Source: Glycocaulis alkaliphilus
Lineage (GTDB): Bacteria > Pseudomonadota > Alphaproteobacteria > Caulobacterales > Maricaulaceae
Direction of reading: 5' to 3'
Length of the DNA: 64,000 nucleotides
Assembly (NCBI RefSeq): GCF_004000605.1
Contig: NZ_CP018911.1
Coordinates: 2,895,001 to 2,959,000, forward strand
Below, piece after piece: positions 45,338 to 54,614 of this stretch. Numbering within the stretch: position 1 is the first letter of the stretch; every line of letters starts with the position of its first letter. Under the pieces are notes generated by a model. That model ran no database searches. It had not been told where the DNA came from and worked only from the letters and a program-made list of their open reading frames with translations. A program made the position numbers and the translations under genes.

Positions 45338-46282
45338 ATGACAGCCAATACGCTGCGCACTTTCATCCTGCTCGCCGCCCTGACCGGGCTGTTCGGCGCG
45401 GTCGGCTATCTGATTGGCGGGCCGGGCGGGGCGGCAATAGCGCTGGTGATTGCAGGCGCGCTGAACGTGATGGCCTGGTGGAATTCCGACAAGATGGTGC
45501 TGCGCATGCATGGCGCGCGCGAGATCACGCCCGATGAGCGCGACCCGGGCCTTCGCCGCTATGCACAGGACACGATCACACTGGCCGACAGGGCGGGCAT
45601 GCCACGCCCGCGCGTCTATGTGATCGATACCCCCCAGCCCAATGCCTTTGCCACCGGGCGCGACCCCAACAATGCCGCTGTTGCCGCCACGACGGGGCTT
45701 CTCTCCCGCCTCACGCGCGAGGAAGTCGCCGGGGTAATGGCCCATGAGCTCGCCCATGTGAAAAACCGCGACACGCTGACCATGACAGTCACCGCAACGC
45801 TGGCCGGGGCGATCGGCTTTCTGGCCAACTTTGCGCTCTTCTTTGGCGGCGGGCGTGACCGGGGCGGGTTGATCGGCGCGATTGCACTGGCGATCTTTGC
45901 GCCCATGGCGGCCGGACTTGTTCAGATGGCCATATCGCGCTCGCGCGAATACGAGGCCGACCGGGTCGGCGCCGAGATCGCCGGCAACCCGATGTCTCTC
46001 GCCGCAGCGCTGGAAAAGATCGAGCGCGGCGCACGCACCACGCTGAACCCGGCTGCCGAGCGCAATCCGGCGACCGCGCATATGTTCATCATCAATCCGC
46101 TGAACGGCCAGGGCGCCGACAATCTGTTCTCCACCCATCCCTCAACGGCCAACCGTATTGCCCGCCTGCGCCAGATGGCCGGTGCCGGACGCTATCCCGG
46201 CGGGCCTTGGGGCGAGGAAGGACCGTGGTCGCGCGGACCGTCGCAACCTCCATCCGGCGGCCATGGCGGTCCGTGGGGCTAG
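45338..46282 (+). CDS. htpX: Zinc metalloprotease HtpX
   Basis: 314-aa membrane M48 protease that degrades misfolded membrane proteins. There are two N-terminal helices ([35 protein letters not shown]). [12 protein letters not shown] holds HExxH (H136, E137, H140), two more helices follow, and [17 protein letters not shown] gives the third ligand Glu. [14 protein letters not shown] is typical. The Gly/Pro-rich C-terminal tail (about 30 residues) is not conserved. A hairpin at 46293-46318 follows the stop. Confidence 0.97.
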   Translation: MTANTLRTFILLAALTGLFGAVGYLIGGPGGAAIALVIAGALNVMAWWNSDKMVLRMHGAREITPDERDPGLRRYAQDTITLADRAGMPRPRVYVIDTPQPNAFATGRDPNNAAVAATTGLLSRLTREEVAGVMAHELAHVKNRDTLTMTVTATLAGAIGFLANFALFFGGGRDRGGLIGAIALAIFAPMAAGLVQMAISRSREYEADRVGAEIAGNPMSLAAALEKIERGARTTLNPAAERNPATAHMFIINPLNGQGADNLFSTHPSTANRIARLRQMAGAGRYPGGPWGEEGPWSRGPSQPPSGGHGGPWG

Positions 46283-46292
46283 GGCAAACGAA

Positions 46293-46318
46293 AAGAGCCG
46301 CTCTGATGAGCGGCTCTT
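46293..46318. terminator. Stem-loop between htpX and the convergent EF-hand gene
   Basis: AAGAGCCGCTC (46293-46303) and GAGCGGCTCTT (46308-46318) form a perfect 11-bp stem with a TGAT loop. The minus-strand reading is followed by TTCGTTT, while the plus strand lacks a long T-run. It lies 11 bp past the htpX stop and 130 bp past the EF-hand stop, and probably serves both. Confidence 0.6.
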
Positions 46319-46447
46319 CGGGCAGAAATAGCGGCGGGACTCGCCGTCCCTGCCCTGGTGTGCCGGACCCCCCGCCAGTCCGCCTCCGGGGATTGGGCGG
46401 GGAGGAGGCGGGTGGCGGAGGGCCAGGCCGGTGTCAGGAACTAGGCC

Positions 46448-47017
46448 CTATTTCCAGGGTTCGTTCTCGTCACCGTCTTCTTCAAGCGCGTCGGCTTGCT
46501 CTTCATTGAGCTCGTCGGTGATGTCGTCAGCATCGGCATCGCTGTCATAGTCGACATCATCGCGGTCAAAGGCCGCATCCGGCACGCTGTACTCGTCGGC
46601 AGCGCTCTCATCGCGCTCTTCATCGCCGTACTCGTCCTTGTCGTCATCGTCGTCGAGCGACTTTTCGAGGGACGGCTCGTACGGGTCAGCCGGGACTTCT
46701 TCCAGATCGACCGGGTCTTCACTGGCCATCGGATCGTCCTGCAGCGGATCGTCCGTCATCGGGTCAGAGAACGGGTCGGGCTGGGTGTCGCCCTGGGTGG
46801 CAACGCGCCACGCGGCATACTCGTCCTCGTCCAGACCACCATCGAGATCCACGTCATAGAGCGTAAACTCGGCTTCGGTCGTTGCCGGATCAATGGCCTG
46901 AATTTCTTCAAGGCTCACGCGGCCATCACCATCGGTATCAGCGTCCTCAAACGGAACCGCGAGAGCCATGCCGGCCAGCGCGAGAGCCGAAACGCCAGAA
47001 ATCAGAAACGTCTTCAT
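46448..47017 (-). CDS. Exported EF-hand protein with long acidic tail
   Basis: 189 aa from the ATG at 47017, chosen because AGAGGA lies 9 nt upstream. Signal peptide MKTFLISGVSALALAGMALA. Two EF-hand loops: DADTDGDGRVSLEE and DVDLDGGLDEDEYAAW, each with Asp at 1, 3, 5 and Glu at 12. The remaining 110 residues are almost all Asp/Glu/Ser, so the mature protein is very acidic and likely binds calcium at low affinity. Role unknown. Confidence 0.78.
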   Translation of the reverse strand: MKTFLISGVSALALAGMALAVPFEDADTDGDGRVSLEEIQAIDPATTEAEFTLYDVDLDGGLDEDEYAAWRVATQGDTQPDPFSDPMTDDPLQDDPMASEDPVDLEEVPADPYEPSLEKSLDDDDDKDEYGDEERDESAADEYSVPDAAFDRDDVDYDSDADADDITDELNEEQADALEEDGDENEPWK

Positions 47018-47147
47018 GTCTGTCATTCCTCTGTTGCGCCGGTCCGTCGAAGCGGGGGAAGCGGGGGCAGACCGGCCAGACATGGGATCAATGCGGTGGC
47101 CATCTGAATCGTTCCCCGGCCCGATGCATAAAAAATGCAGCAAAAAG

Positions 47148-47169
47148 CCCCGGCCAAGGCTGGCCGAGG
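47148..47169 (-). terminator. Terminator of the small lipoprotein gene
   Basis: On the minus strand CCTCGGCCA pairs with TGGCCGGGG around a 4-nt loop (one G-T wobble), followed by CTTTTTGC. It begins 47 bp after the stop of the 47216-47707 gene. Confidence 0.65.
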
Positions 47170-47215
47170 ATTTTTATTTTAATTTCAGCCTGTTAGAAAA
47201 AGCGCGTTAGTTGGC

Positions 47216-47707
47216 TCAACCCACCGGGGCCGGCGTCTGGAATGTAGACGTACAGGCGTCCGTGAGGCGCCACTGCCCGTCAATCAGCCGGAAATGGCAG
47301 CGCGCATGATCGCGGGCGGGGCTGCCGAGCCTCGCCTCGGTCACACCTTCCGGATTGAGGGTCTGGAAGCGTCCGTTCGGGAAGACATAGGAAATCCGCT
47401 CGCTCGACGACACGCTCTGCTCGTATACGCAAAGCGGCGGCTGCATCAGCACGGTGCGCACTGAGTAATCGCCCATGCGCTGGCCGAAAATCTGGTGGCG
47501 CAGGGCCGGGTCCTCACCGCGCAGCCGTTCGGCAAGCGCGGCGCTTTCGGGCGGCAGGCTGTCGGCAAGTCCACCCGCATGACCGGCAACGATCTGGCCG
47601 AATGCCATGCGCTCAGCGGCGTCCGCCTCACGGCAGGTGGGCGAGGTCGTGGCGCAAGCGCTGATGGCTAGGCCGGAAATGGTTGCAGCAAGGGCGAGGC
47701 GTTTCAT
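47216..47707 (-). CDS. Small lipoprotein of unknown function
   Basis: 163 aa. Lipobox at ISACA (Cys18) after a short signal peptide MKRLALAATISGLAISAC. The mature part has five Cys (PTCREAD, PPLCVYE, HARCHFR, TDACTST and the lipid Cys) and a central VPF-type beta stretch. No family is recognised. A strong terminator follows. It could be an outer-membrane or inner-membrane lipoprotein; the +2 residue after the Cys is Ala, so outer-membrane sorting is likely. Confidence 0.65.
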   Translation of the reverse strand: MKRLALAATISGLAISACATTSPTCREADAAERMAFGQIVAGHAGGLADSLPPESAALAERLRGEDPALRHQIFGQRMGDYSVRTVLMQPPLCVYEQSVSSSERISYVFPNGRFQTLNPEGVTEARLGSPARDHARCHFRLIDGQWRLTDACTSTFQTPAPVG

Positions 47708-47796
47708 GAGACTGCTATGGCTCCGTTCGCGGGTGGCGCTGACAATGCCTCAGCCAGCGGCCTTCGCCAAGCGCGCCTTGGCACTGCTGCGATAAT

Positions 47797-48978
47797 TTAG
47801 CATTCCCCCGCCATCGCATCGATCCAGGCAGCAACGAGGGCCAGACCTTCACGATGCGCCACGCTGCGGCCCAGCTCCGGCATCATGGCGTCGGGCCGCG
47901 TCGTTTCCATGCGGAAAGTGAAGATGGAGGCGTGGCTGTCGCCCGGCACGATGGAATAGAGCCGGTTGCCGGTTCCGCGCCCGGCCGCAATCGGCGGTTT
48001 GCATACGCCAAAGGCCGGCCCCACCGGGTCAGACGGCTCCAGGTAAAGCCCGGAGGTGCGCGCATGTCCCGTGCGCGAATGGCAGTGTGCGCAATTAATG
48101 TCGATATAGGCGCGTGCAGCGCTTTCCAGCGCCATGCCCGCCAATATTGTCTCGCCATGCCAGACAGTGCTGCGCGGTGCAGCATGGCTTTCGGGTCCGC
48201 CAGTCAGCAGCCCTGCCTCGCGCCAGTGGTCAAGCTGGTTCTGGCTCCCGTGAGCGTAAGGGTAATCGCCATTGAGATGACGGGCGCGCGGACCGATAGG
48301 GCGCACCTGACCGTCATTGGCATTGGTGATATGGCACTGCGCGCACTGGTTCACATCGGGTATCTGGTAGGTAAGGGCAGTCGAGCGCCCGCCAGCTTCC
48401 AGCAGCGTCAGATCGACAAAGGCACCGGCACGCGCAAGGCGCGTGGAGCGCTGATCCTCGTTCCAGGCATAGGGAATGGCCGCCCAGCCCTCCTCGCGCC
48501 GCACCAGAATGCGCGTCTCGATCACCCGTATGGCAGAAAGGTCCAGCGCCACCCCGTCAAAATGGGCGTTGGGGTCCAGCTCCAGCGCCACCGCGTCAAA
48601 TGCCCCGCCGCCACGCGGATAGTAGAAGGTCTTGGTGATGACCGTGCCGACCGGAAACGCGAACGTATCGGTATCATGCCAGGCGGCAGGCTCTGCCCCT
48701 TCGGGGAGCCAGACCGTGCGCAGCTTCAGCGCATAGTCGGAGAACAGCGCCGTATTCATGCCATAGGGCACGACGCCTTCGGCGAGCACCAGACGCTCAC
48801 CCTCGATGCGGAACTGGCCCCAGTCCTCCAGCCGCGCCGGATTGCCGCTGGTATGGAAGGCCGTATCAGCCTCCCACGCCGCCAGATCCACCGGCGCGCC
48901 CGCAGGCGGATCAGCGGCGTCGTTTCCGCACGCGGCCAGCAGGAACGCCGCCGCGAGAAGGGTGAGCGTGCGCGTCAT
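47797..48978 (-). CDS. SO2930-family diheme c-type cytochrome lipoprotein
   Basis: 393 aa from the ATG at 48978; an upstream in-frame GTG-less extension exists but precedes the signal peptide. Lipobox LLAAC with Cys19. Two heme-binding CxxCH motifs: QCAQCHITN and NCAHCHSRTGH. The family (TIGR03806) is regularly encoded next to a beta-helix protein (TIGR03805), as here, where that gene starts upstream and ends 10 bp before this start. Periplasmic electron carrier. The dedicated CXXCH sites will require the Ccm system also present in this window. Confidence 0.9.
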   Translation of the reverse strand: MTRTLTLLAAAFLLAACGNDAADPPAGAPVDLAAWEADTAFHTSGNPARLEDWGQFRIEGERLVLAEGVVPYGMNTALFSDYALKLRTVWLPEGAEPAAWHDTDTFAFPVGTVITKTFYYPRGGGAFDAVALELDPNAHFDGVALDLSAIRVIETRILVRREEGWAAIPYAWNEDQRSTRLARAGAFVDLTLLEAGGRSTALTYQIPDVNQCAQCHITNANDGQVRPIGPRARHLNGDYPYAHGSQNQLDHWREAGLLTGGPESHAAPRSTVWHGETILAGMALESAARAYIDINCAHCHSRTGHARTSGLYLEPSDPVGPAFGVCKPPIAAGRGTGNRLYSIVPGDSHASIFTFRMETTRPDAMMPELGRSVAHREGLALVAAWIDAMAGEC

Positions 48979-48988
48979 GGAAACCGGC

Positions 48989-50230
48989 CTAGAAGGGCAG
49001 TTCCACCGCCGCGCGCGGCGGATGCGAGCAGGCATGCTCTGCCGTCACGATGCGCGGATTGCCATAGCCGCCGGGACCGTCGGCATTGAGCACTTCGGCG
49101 CCAGAGACGCACAGCCGCAGATCATCCGGCAATGACCCGTCCACCATCTTGGCCTCGTCCACATACCCGTCCCACAGCACATCCGGGATGCGGCCCGTAG
49201 GCCCGAACAGGGCGATGCGCAGAGCCTGCAGATCCATCCCGTCAGGATTATTGCCGCCGCCCTCGAACGTATTCCCATGGATGTGGATGCGCTCAGGATA
49301 GGGATCAAAATCGCTCTCTACGCCGAGCTCTGAAAACCCGGCCGAATGGAGCGAAGAGATAATCACATTGGCCGTGCGGTTGCGTGCCACGCGGTTGTTG
49401 AAAATCTCCACATCATCGTTGGAGTTGACCAGAATGCCTGTGCCGGCTGGCACATTGGCGACCGGCGTGCCGGCATGGCCGAAATTGCGCGTATTATTCT
49501 CATGGACATCATTGTCGAACACGCGCGTGCCATGGCCGGGCCGCGGCAGGTTGGGCATGTTGAAGACGAGAATCCCGCCCGTATTGTTGGTGGCCACATT
49601 GCCGTACACGTCAGCATCCATCGAGTTTTCGATCTCGATGCCCGCCACATTGTACTCGGCGCGGTTATTGCGCACGACGATATTGTCCGACTGGCCGACA
49701 TAAATGCCCGCATCCGACGCGCCGATGGCCACCGATTCCTCGATCAGCACATTCGTGGTCAGAACCGGATAGATGCCGTAGGCGCCATTATCGGTGGAGA
49801 CGCCCCGGGTCCATTCGGTGCGTACCCGGCGGATAATGACATTTTCAGAGCCGGTGATTTTCAGCGCATCGCCGATGGAGTCCTCAATGGCGAGGTCTTC
49901 AATGGTGAAATTGTTGGCGCTGGTGACAAGAAGGCCTTCCGCGCCCGCGCGCTGCTCGGCAAAGGAGAGGATCGTTTCGTCCATGCCCGCACCACGGATC
50001 GTTACGCCGTCCACATTCGCCAGTGAAAGCCCTCGCTCGATAACGAATACACCGGCCGGTATCTCGATCACGCTGCCGGGCGCGGCATCCAGCAGCGCCT
50101 CCATCAGCACATGCTGGTATTCACGGTCTGCGTCTGAAACATCGCGTGTCTGGCCGGTCTGCTGGCCACAGGCCTGCAGCACGATCAGCGCGGAAAAAGC
50201 CGCCAGCCCGGCGCGCCAGATAGCTGTCAT
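48989..50230 (-). CDS. Parallel beta-helix lipoprotein (TIGR03805-type)
   Basis: 413 aa. The ATG at 50230 is chosen because GGGGAGGA lies 8 nt upstream. Lipobox VLQAC after MTAIWRAGLAAFSALIVL. The mature protein repeats the right-handed beta-helix pattern of turns such as FTIEDLAIEDS, VIIRRVRTEW, VLIEESVAIG, IVVRNNRAEYN and DVYGNVATNN, each about 20-23 residues with Asn ladders. Such folds often bind or cut polysaccharide, but catalytic residues cannot be picked. The next gene, a diheme cytochrome, is co-transcribed (10-bp gap). Confidence 0.88.
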   Translation of the reverse strand: MTAIWRAGLAAFSALIVLQACGQQTGQTRDVSDADREYQHVLMEALLDAAPGSVIEIPAGVFVIERGLSLANVDGVTIRGAGMDETILSFAEQRAGAEGLLVTSANNFTIEDLAIEDSIGDALKITGSENVIIRRVRTEWTRGVSTDNGAYGIYPVLTTNVLIEESVAIGASDAGIYVGQSDNIVVRNNRAEYNVAGIEIENSMDADVYGNVATNNTGGILVFNMPNLPRPGHGTRVFDNDVHENNTRNFGHAGTPVANVPAGTGILVNSNDDVEIFNNRVARNRTANVIISSLHSAGFSELGVESDFDPYPERIHIHGNTFEGGGNNPDGMDLQALRIALFGPTGRIPDVLWDGYVDEAKMVDGSLPDDLRLCVSGAEVLNADGPGGYGNPRIVTAEHACSHPPRAAVELPF

Positions 50231-50346
50231 GAAAATAGTCCTCCCCAGACTGTCATCGATACGCGTGTATCCGCGTTTCACTGAGTGATCAGTTTGCGAG
50301 TTTATTCCGGCAAAGGGAAGGGGGTCGTTGCCAGTTTGCGTGAAAC

Positions 50347-50583
50347 CTAGTTCCACCAGCCAAAAACCAGCCCGCGAATGCTGTCAAAGCTCCACAGGCC
50401 GGCCAGCATGCCGGCAAGCGCGATCAGGAATATCCAGATGCGGTAGCGCCGTGTCAGCCGCCAGACACCGCGCACCGCGATGACGCTGGCGCGCCAGCCA
50501 GCGATGCGCACCGGCAGGCCGATGACCAGGCTGGTGACTAGCGCGACGGCAAATATCTGCACTTCGTAAGGAATGGCCGCCAT
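50347..50583 (-). CDS. Small membrane protein, unknown
   Basis: 78 aa with two helices: VQIFAVALVTSLVIGLPVRIAG and IWIFLIALAGMLAGLWSF, separated by a basic loop (WRLTRRYR). No family is recognised. The next gene upstream on the same strand (50619) is a small lipoprotein 35 bp away, so the two may be co-transcribed. Confidence 0.55.
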   Translation of the reverse strand: MAAIPYEVQIFAVALVTSLVIGLPVRIAGWRASVIAVRGVWRLTRRYRIWIFLIALAGMLAGLWSFDSIRGLVFGWWN

Positions 50584-50618
50584 GGCCCTGTTCCCGCAAG
50601 AAAGGCAGGCGGCGCTGG

Positions 50619-50837
50619 CTAGTTGCGGCCGCCTGACGGGTTGATCCGGTCGTCACGCATGATGCCGCCCCCGCCACCGGGGTCAGACGGTGCGCAATAG
50701 GGCCAGCTGCCAGTATTCTGCCCGCGCTCCGGGCAGACGGTCTCACCCGGCACGTTGGCGCACGCCGCCAGCAGGGCGAGTGTCGTGCAAAAGCCCGCAA
50801 GCAGGGCTGAGCGCCGTAAGCGTGGCGTCAAGGACAT
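50619..50837 (-). CDS. Very small lipoprotein
   Basis: 72 aa from the ATG at 50837, with AGAGGGAG 10 nt upstream. MSLTPRLRRSALLAGFCTTLALLAAC gives a lipobox at Cys26. The mature part is Cys-paired (VCPER, PYCAP) then Gly-rich (DPGGGGGIM). Similar tiny lipoproteins are common in Hyphomonadaceae-like genomes; function unknown. Confidence 0.55.
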   Translation of the reverse strand: MSLTPRLRRSALLAGFCTTLALLAACANVPGETVCPERGQNTGSWPYCAPSDPGGGGGIMRDDRINPSGGRN

Positions 50838-50984
50838 GATGAGCGGGCTCCCTCTGGCTGAGCGGATGATCACCCCTGCCCGGCGGGCTGGCAAGGTTTT
50901 TTGCACACCCTGTTACGGTTCACGGCACCTTAACGCTGTTGGCGTTAGCTGATGGCCGCCCAGTCATCAAGGCAGTGAGAGACC

Positions 50985-52988
50985 GTGACCCGCACCTCCA
51001 TCCGCGTTCGCGTCGGCACCGGCCCGCGCCGCCCGAAGGGCTGGCTTGTGCTGGCACGCGCGCTCACCGCACTCGCGACAGTCGCGATCCTGCTGTCGGC
51101 CATGTATCTGGTGGCCCTTGCGCGCGACCTGCCCGACACCTCCTCGCTGGCCACGGCGCCGGCGGGCACCGCCATGACATTTCTCGACCGGCATGGCCGC
51201 GTCATCGCCCGGCGCGGGGACAGCGCTGGCACAACGATCAGCGCAGACAACCTGCCCGAACATCTCGTCGACGCCGTACTGGCCGTCGAGGACCGGCGCT
51301 TCTATCACCATTTCGGCATTGATCTGATCGGCACCACCCGCGCCGCGCTGGCAAATATGCGCGCCGGGCGCGTGGTGCAGGGCGGCTCGACCATTACCCA
51401 GCAGCTGGCGAAGAACCTGTTTCTGACACCCGACCGCACCTTCCGGCGCAAGGCGCAGGAAATGCTGCTCGCCTTCTGGCTGGAAACGCGTTTCACCAAG
51501 GACGAGATACTCGCCCTCTATCTGAACCGTGTCTATTTCGGCGCCGGGGCATGGGGCGCGGAAAACGCTTCGCGGCGCTATTTCGGACGCGGCCCGCATG
51601 AGCTGGATATTGGCGAGGCAGCGCTTCTGGCCGGACTCCTGAAAGCCCCCTCACGCTATTCCCCGGCGAGCGACACCACGCGCGCTGCCGTGCGGGCGAC
51701 CGTTGTGCTTGATCTGATGCTGGCTACGGGCCGGATCACCGAGGAGGAACGGCTCGCCGCCGCCTCTGCGCCGATCCGTGTCTCGCGCGGCTCGTCCAGC
51801 CCCGGCGCGGGCTGGTTTGCCGATTTTGCCGCCAGCGAGGCGCGCACCCTGCTCGCCTTGCACGCCCCCTCATGGGAGGGCGATGTGGTGGTGCGCACCA
51901 CGCTTGATGTGGATGCCCAGCGCGCCGCCGACAGCGCCCTGACGCGCGGTCTCGCCGATCCTGACATTGCGCGCGGCGCCGCCAATGGCGCCATTATCAC
52001 GCTGGATGGCGCAGGCGGTGTCGCCGCCATGAGCGGCGGTACCGACTATGCCCGCTCACCCTTCAACCGCGCCACGTCGGCCCGCCGCCAGCCGGGTTCC
52101 GCCTTCAAGCCCTTCATCTACGCCTCCGCCTTCGAGGCCGGCTGGTCTCCCCTCGACCACATGATGGACGAGCCGGTCAGCTATGGCAGCTGGTCCCCGG
52201 CGAACTGGGAAAACCGCTATGAGGGCGAGATGACGCTGGAGCGCGCCTTTGCCCGCTCATCCAACTCCATCGCGGTCCAGCTGGCCGAAGCCACCGGGCG
52301 GGCCTATACGCTGCGCCTTGCGCGGCGCCTCGGCATTGAAAGCCCGATGGAGAACACGCACTCCCTGTCGCTCGGCGCCTATGAGGTGACGCCGCTGGAG
52401 CTGGCCCGCGCCTATGTGCCGTTCATGAATGGCGGGCGTGCGGTCGAGGCCCACGCCATCACCCGGCTTGAAACACCCTCCGGGGATGTCCTCTGGACGC
52501 GTGATACATCGCCCGGGCCGGTTGTTCTGGCAGACCGGGTCGTGCGCGAGATGGACCAGATATTTGCCGCTACCGTGCGCTATGGCACGGGCCGCTCGGC
52601 AGCTGTTCAGGGCCGCGAGGTGCGCGGCAAGACCGGCACCACCAACGGTTTCCGCGATGCCTGGTTTGCCGGCTGGACCGACGGCCTCGTGACGGTAGTC
52701 TGGACCGGCAATGACGATAACCGCTCCACCGAGGCAGGGTCAGGGGGCACAGGCCCGGCGCGCATTTTCGCCGCCATGATGACGGCTGCGCCTGTTATCG
52801 CCCTGCCGGAGGGCATGCCCCCGGCACCCGCTACAGATCCGGACCGGCTGGCCCGCCTTCTCAGTGCGCTTGAGGATGAAAACCTCGTCAGCACGGCCTA
52901 TGAGGAAAGCGCCCCGCCTGCGCCGCCCGCCAGCGAGCCAGCTGATGATCCCATTGCCGGATTGCTCTCGCGCCTGCCACGGGACTGA
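50985..52988 (+). CDS. Class A penicillin-binding protein (bifunctional transglycosylase/transpeptidase)
   Basis: 667 aa, start GTG. One N-terminal helix (ALTALATVAILLSAMYLVAL). GT51 domain: catalytic Glu102 in AVEDRRFYHHFGID, GGSTITQQLAKNLF and RKAQEMLLAFWLE. Transpeptidase: Ser372 in RQPGSAFKPFIY (SxxK), RSSNSIAVQL (SxN) and RGKTGTTNGF (KTG). Makes and cross-links glycan strands. It is shorter than PBP1a (about 800 aa) and may be a PBP1-related paralogue such as PbpC/Z, but no PbpC C-terminal domain is seen. Confidence 0.93.
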   Translation: MTRTSIRVRVGTGPRRPKGWLVLARALTALATVAILLSAMYLVALARDLPDTSSLATAPAGTAMTFLDRHGRVIARRGDSAGTTISADNLPEHLVDAVLAVEDRRFYHHFGIDLIGTTRAALANMRAGRVVQGGSTITQQLAKNLFLTPDRTFRRKAQEMLLAFWLETRFTKDEILALYLNRVYFGAGAWGAENASRRYFGRGPHELDIGEAALLAGLLKAPSRYSPASDTTRAAVRATVVLDLMLATGRITEEERLAAASAPIRVSRGSSSPGAGWFADFAASEARTLLALHAPSWEGDVVVRTTLDVDAQRAADSALTRGLADPDIARGAANGAIITLDGAGGVAAMSGGTDYARSPFNRATSARRQPGSAFKPFIYASAFEAGWSPLDHMMDEPVSYGSWSPANWENRYEGEMTLERAFARSSNSIAVQLAEATGRAYTLRLARRLGIESPMENTHSLSLGAYEVTPLELARAYVPFMNGGRAVEAHAITRLETPSGDVLWTRDTSPGPVVLADRVVREMDQIFAATVRYGTGRSAAVQGREVRGKTGTTNGFRDAWFAGWTDGLVTVVWTGNDDNRSTEAGSGGTGPARIFAAMMTAAPVIALPEGMPPAPATDPDRLARLLSALEDENLVSTAYEESAPPAPPASEPADDPIAGLLSRLPRD

Positions 52989-53060
52989 GCGGCTAGCTCT
53001 GGCGCCATTGAGGCACTAGGCTGCAGCCCCTGCCCCGCTGCCAGCCTGAAAGCTCTTGCC

Positions 53061-54605
53061 ATGTCCGTATTGCGTCTCCTGCCTTTGCTTTGTGTGCCTG
53101 TCCTGCTGCTCGCCGCCTGTGGCGACCGGCGTGATGACCGGGAGCCGCCCGCCACGCGCGTCACCTCTGGCGATGCTGCCGAGGCAGCCCGCATACTGGG
53201 GCTGGAAGAGCCGGGCCGGGCGGACTGGGAAAGCCGCGAATTTGCCAATGGCATCTTCCGCTTCGAGAACTTCACCCTGCTGCTGGCGCAAGTGGAGACA
53301 GAAGGCGGGGAAGACGCAGAAGACACGCTGGTAGAGAGCAGGCTGAACGCGGAGATCATGGAGATTGCCGCGCCGCGCCTTGAAGAGGATGTGGTCCGCT
53401 TTGACCGGCTGACGCTGGAAAATGCCGTGCTGACAGACCTGGAAGGCGGCGAAACCCGCTTTGAGCGCCTTGTCATTGACCGGCCCGGCCCGGCCCTGTC
53501 GCGCTCCATTGCGGCCTCGTTCACCGGCGACACGGAGGATCTGCCTGATCTGACCGGGAACCTCGCCGCCTACAGCTTCCGGGAAATGTCCCTGGCAGGC
53601 CTGTCTGTGTCCCTGCCGGAGGGAGACGGCACACTGCAGGCCGCTGATGTCACGCTGCGGGGGCTGGACGAGGCCGGGCTGGAACTGGCGCGCATTGAAA
53701 GCATCAGCTTTGACGGTCCCGCCACGCGCTTCGAGATTGAAAGCGCGCAGATGGACGCGGTTGGCGCGCGCTTCCTCGCCTCCCTGTTTGATGACGAGGC
53801 CGCGTCGCTGCTCCAGACGGCCATTTCCGGCAATCCGGCCGATTACTATCGCAGCCTCTCCGTGACAGGCCTGTCGGGCGTGGCGAGCGGCGTGGTCTAT
53901 GAGATGGACAGCTTCAGCGCTGAAGTAACCCCCGAAGGCGAACGCCTGCGTACGCTGGCAAGCATGCCGGCTTTACGTCTCTCGGCTGAGCGCGGCAGCG
54001 ATCCGGGCGAGCATGTGCGTAACGTGCTCGGCTTTCTCGGCTATGAGGAGGTGGTGCTGCGTTTCGAGACCGATACGATCTACGATCCGGTAACTGACAC
54101 GCTTCAGACCCAGAACAATAACCGCTTTGTCTGGGAGGACGGGCTGACGCTCTCGGCGCAGCAGCAGATTTCCGGCGTGCAGGCCTATGGCGATGCTGTC
54201 GCCGCTGCCCGCGATAGCGGGGTCTCCGACCCTGAAGCACTGGCCGCGATGGAACGCCTCCTGCGCCTGCACCAGCTCGAAATCCGTCTGGAAGACCAGT
54301 CCCTGCTGGACCGCAGCTTTTCCGCCTATGCACTGATGAACGGCGTCACCCCGGCGCAGATGCGCGTACAGGCCTCCGCCCTCATTGGGCTGGGTCTCTC
54401 GGCCCTGCCAGCGGAGATCCCCCGCCCCTTCATCAATGCCATCGCACGGCCTCTGTCCGACTTTGTGCGCGATGGCGGCACGCTGGTCATCAGGCTTGAC
54501 CCGCCAGAGCCGGTGCCGCTGACTGCGCTGGTCAGCCCGTCGGGCGAGTTTGACATTGACCGGCTCGGCCTTGCCGTCGACGTGGAACGGCCCGGACAGG
54601 ACTAA
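53061..54605 (+). CDS. Large lipoprotein of unknown function
   Basis: 514 aa. Lipobox VLLLAAC (Cys20). The mature sequence is acidic and regular, with repeated short strand-turn units such as RFENFTLLLAQVE, RFDRLTLENAVLTDLEGG, SFREMSLAGLSVSLPEG and ARIESISFDGPAT. These recall beta-solenoid or AsmA/DUF748-like lipoproteins, but no domain is certain. The start is 72 bp after the PBP gene, and the end is 9 bp before the kinase-DUF429 gene, so an operon is possible. Confidence 0.7.
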   Translation: MSVLRLLPLLCVPVLLLAACGDRRDDREPPATRVTSGDAAEAARILGLEEPGRADWESREFANGIFRFENFTLLLAQVETEGGEDAEDTLVESRLNAEIMEIAAPRLEEDVVRFDRLTLENAVLTDLEGGETRFERLVIDRPGPALSRSIAASFTGDTEDLPDLTGNLAAYSFREMSLAGLSVSLPEGDGTLQAADVTLRGLDEAGLELARIESISFDGPATRFEIESAQMDAVGARFLASLFDDEAASLLQTAISGNPADYYRSLSVTGLSGVASGVVYEMDSFSAEVTPEGERLRTLASMPALRLSAERGSDPGEHVRNVLGFLGYEEVVLRFETDTIYDPVTDTLQTQNNNRFVWEDGLTLSAQQQISGVQAYGDAVAAARDSGVSDPEALAAMERLLRLHQLEIRLEDQSLLDRSFSAYALMNGVTPAQMRVQASALIGLGLSALPAEIPRPFINAIARPLSDFVRDGGTLVIRLDPPEPVPLTALVSPSGEFDIDRLGLAVDVERPGQD

Positions 54606-54614
54606 GACACCCCC

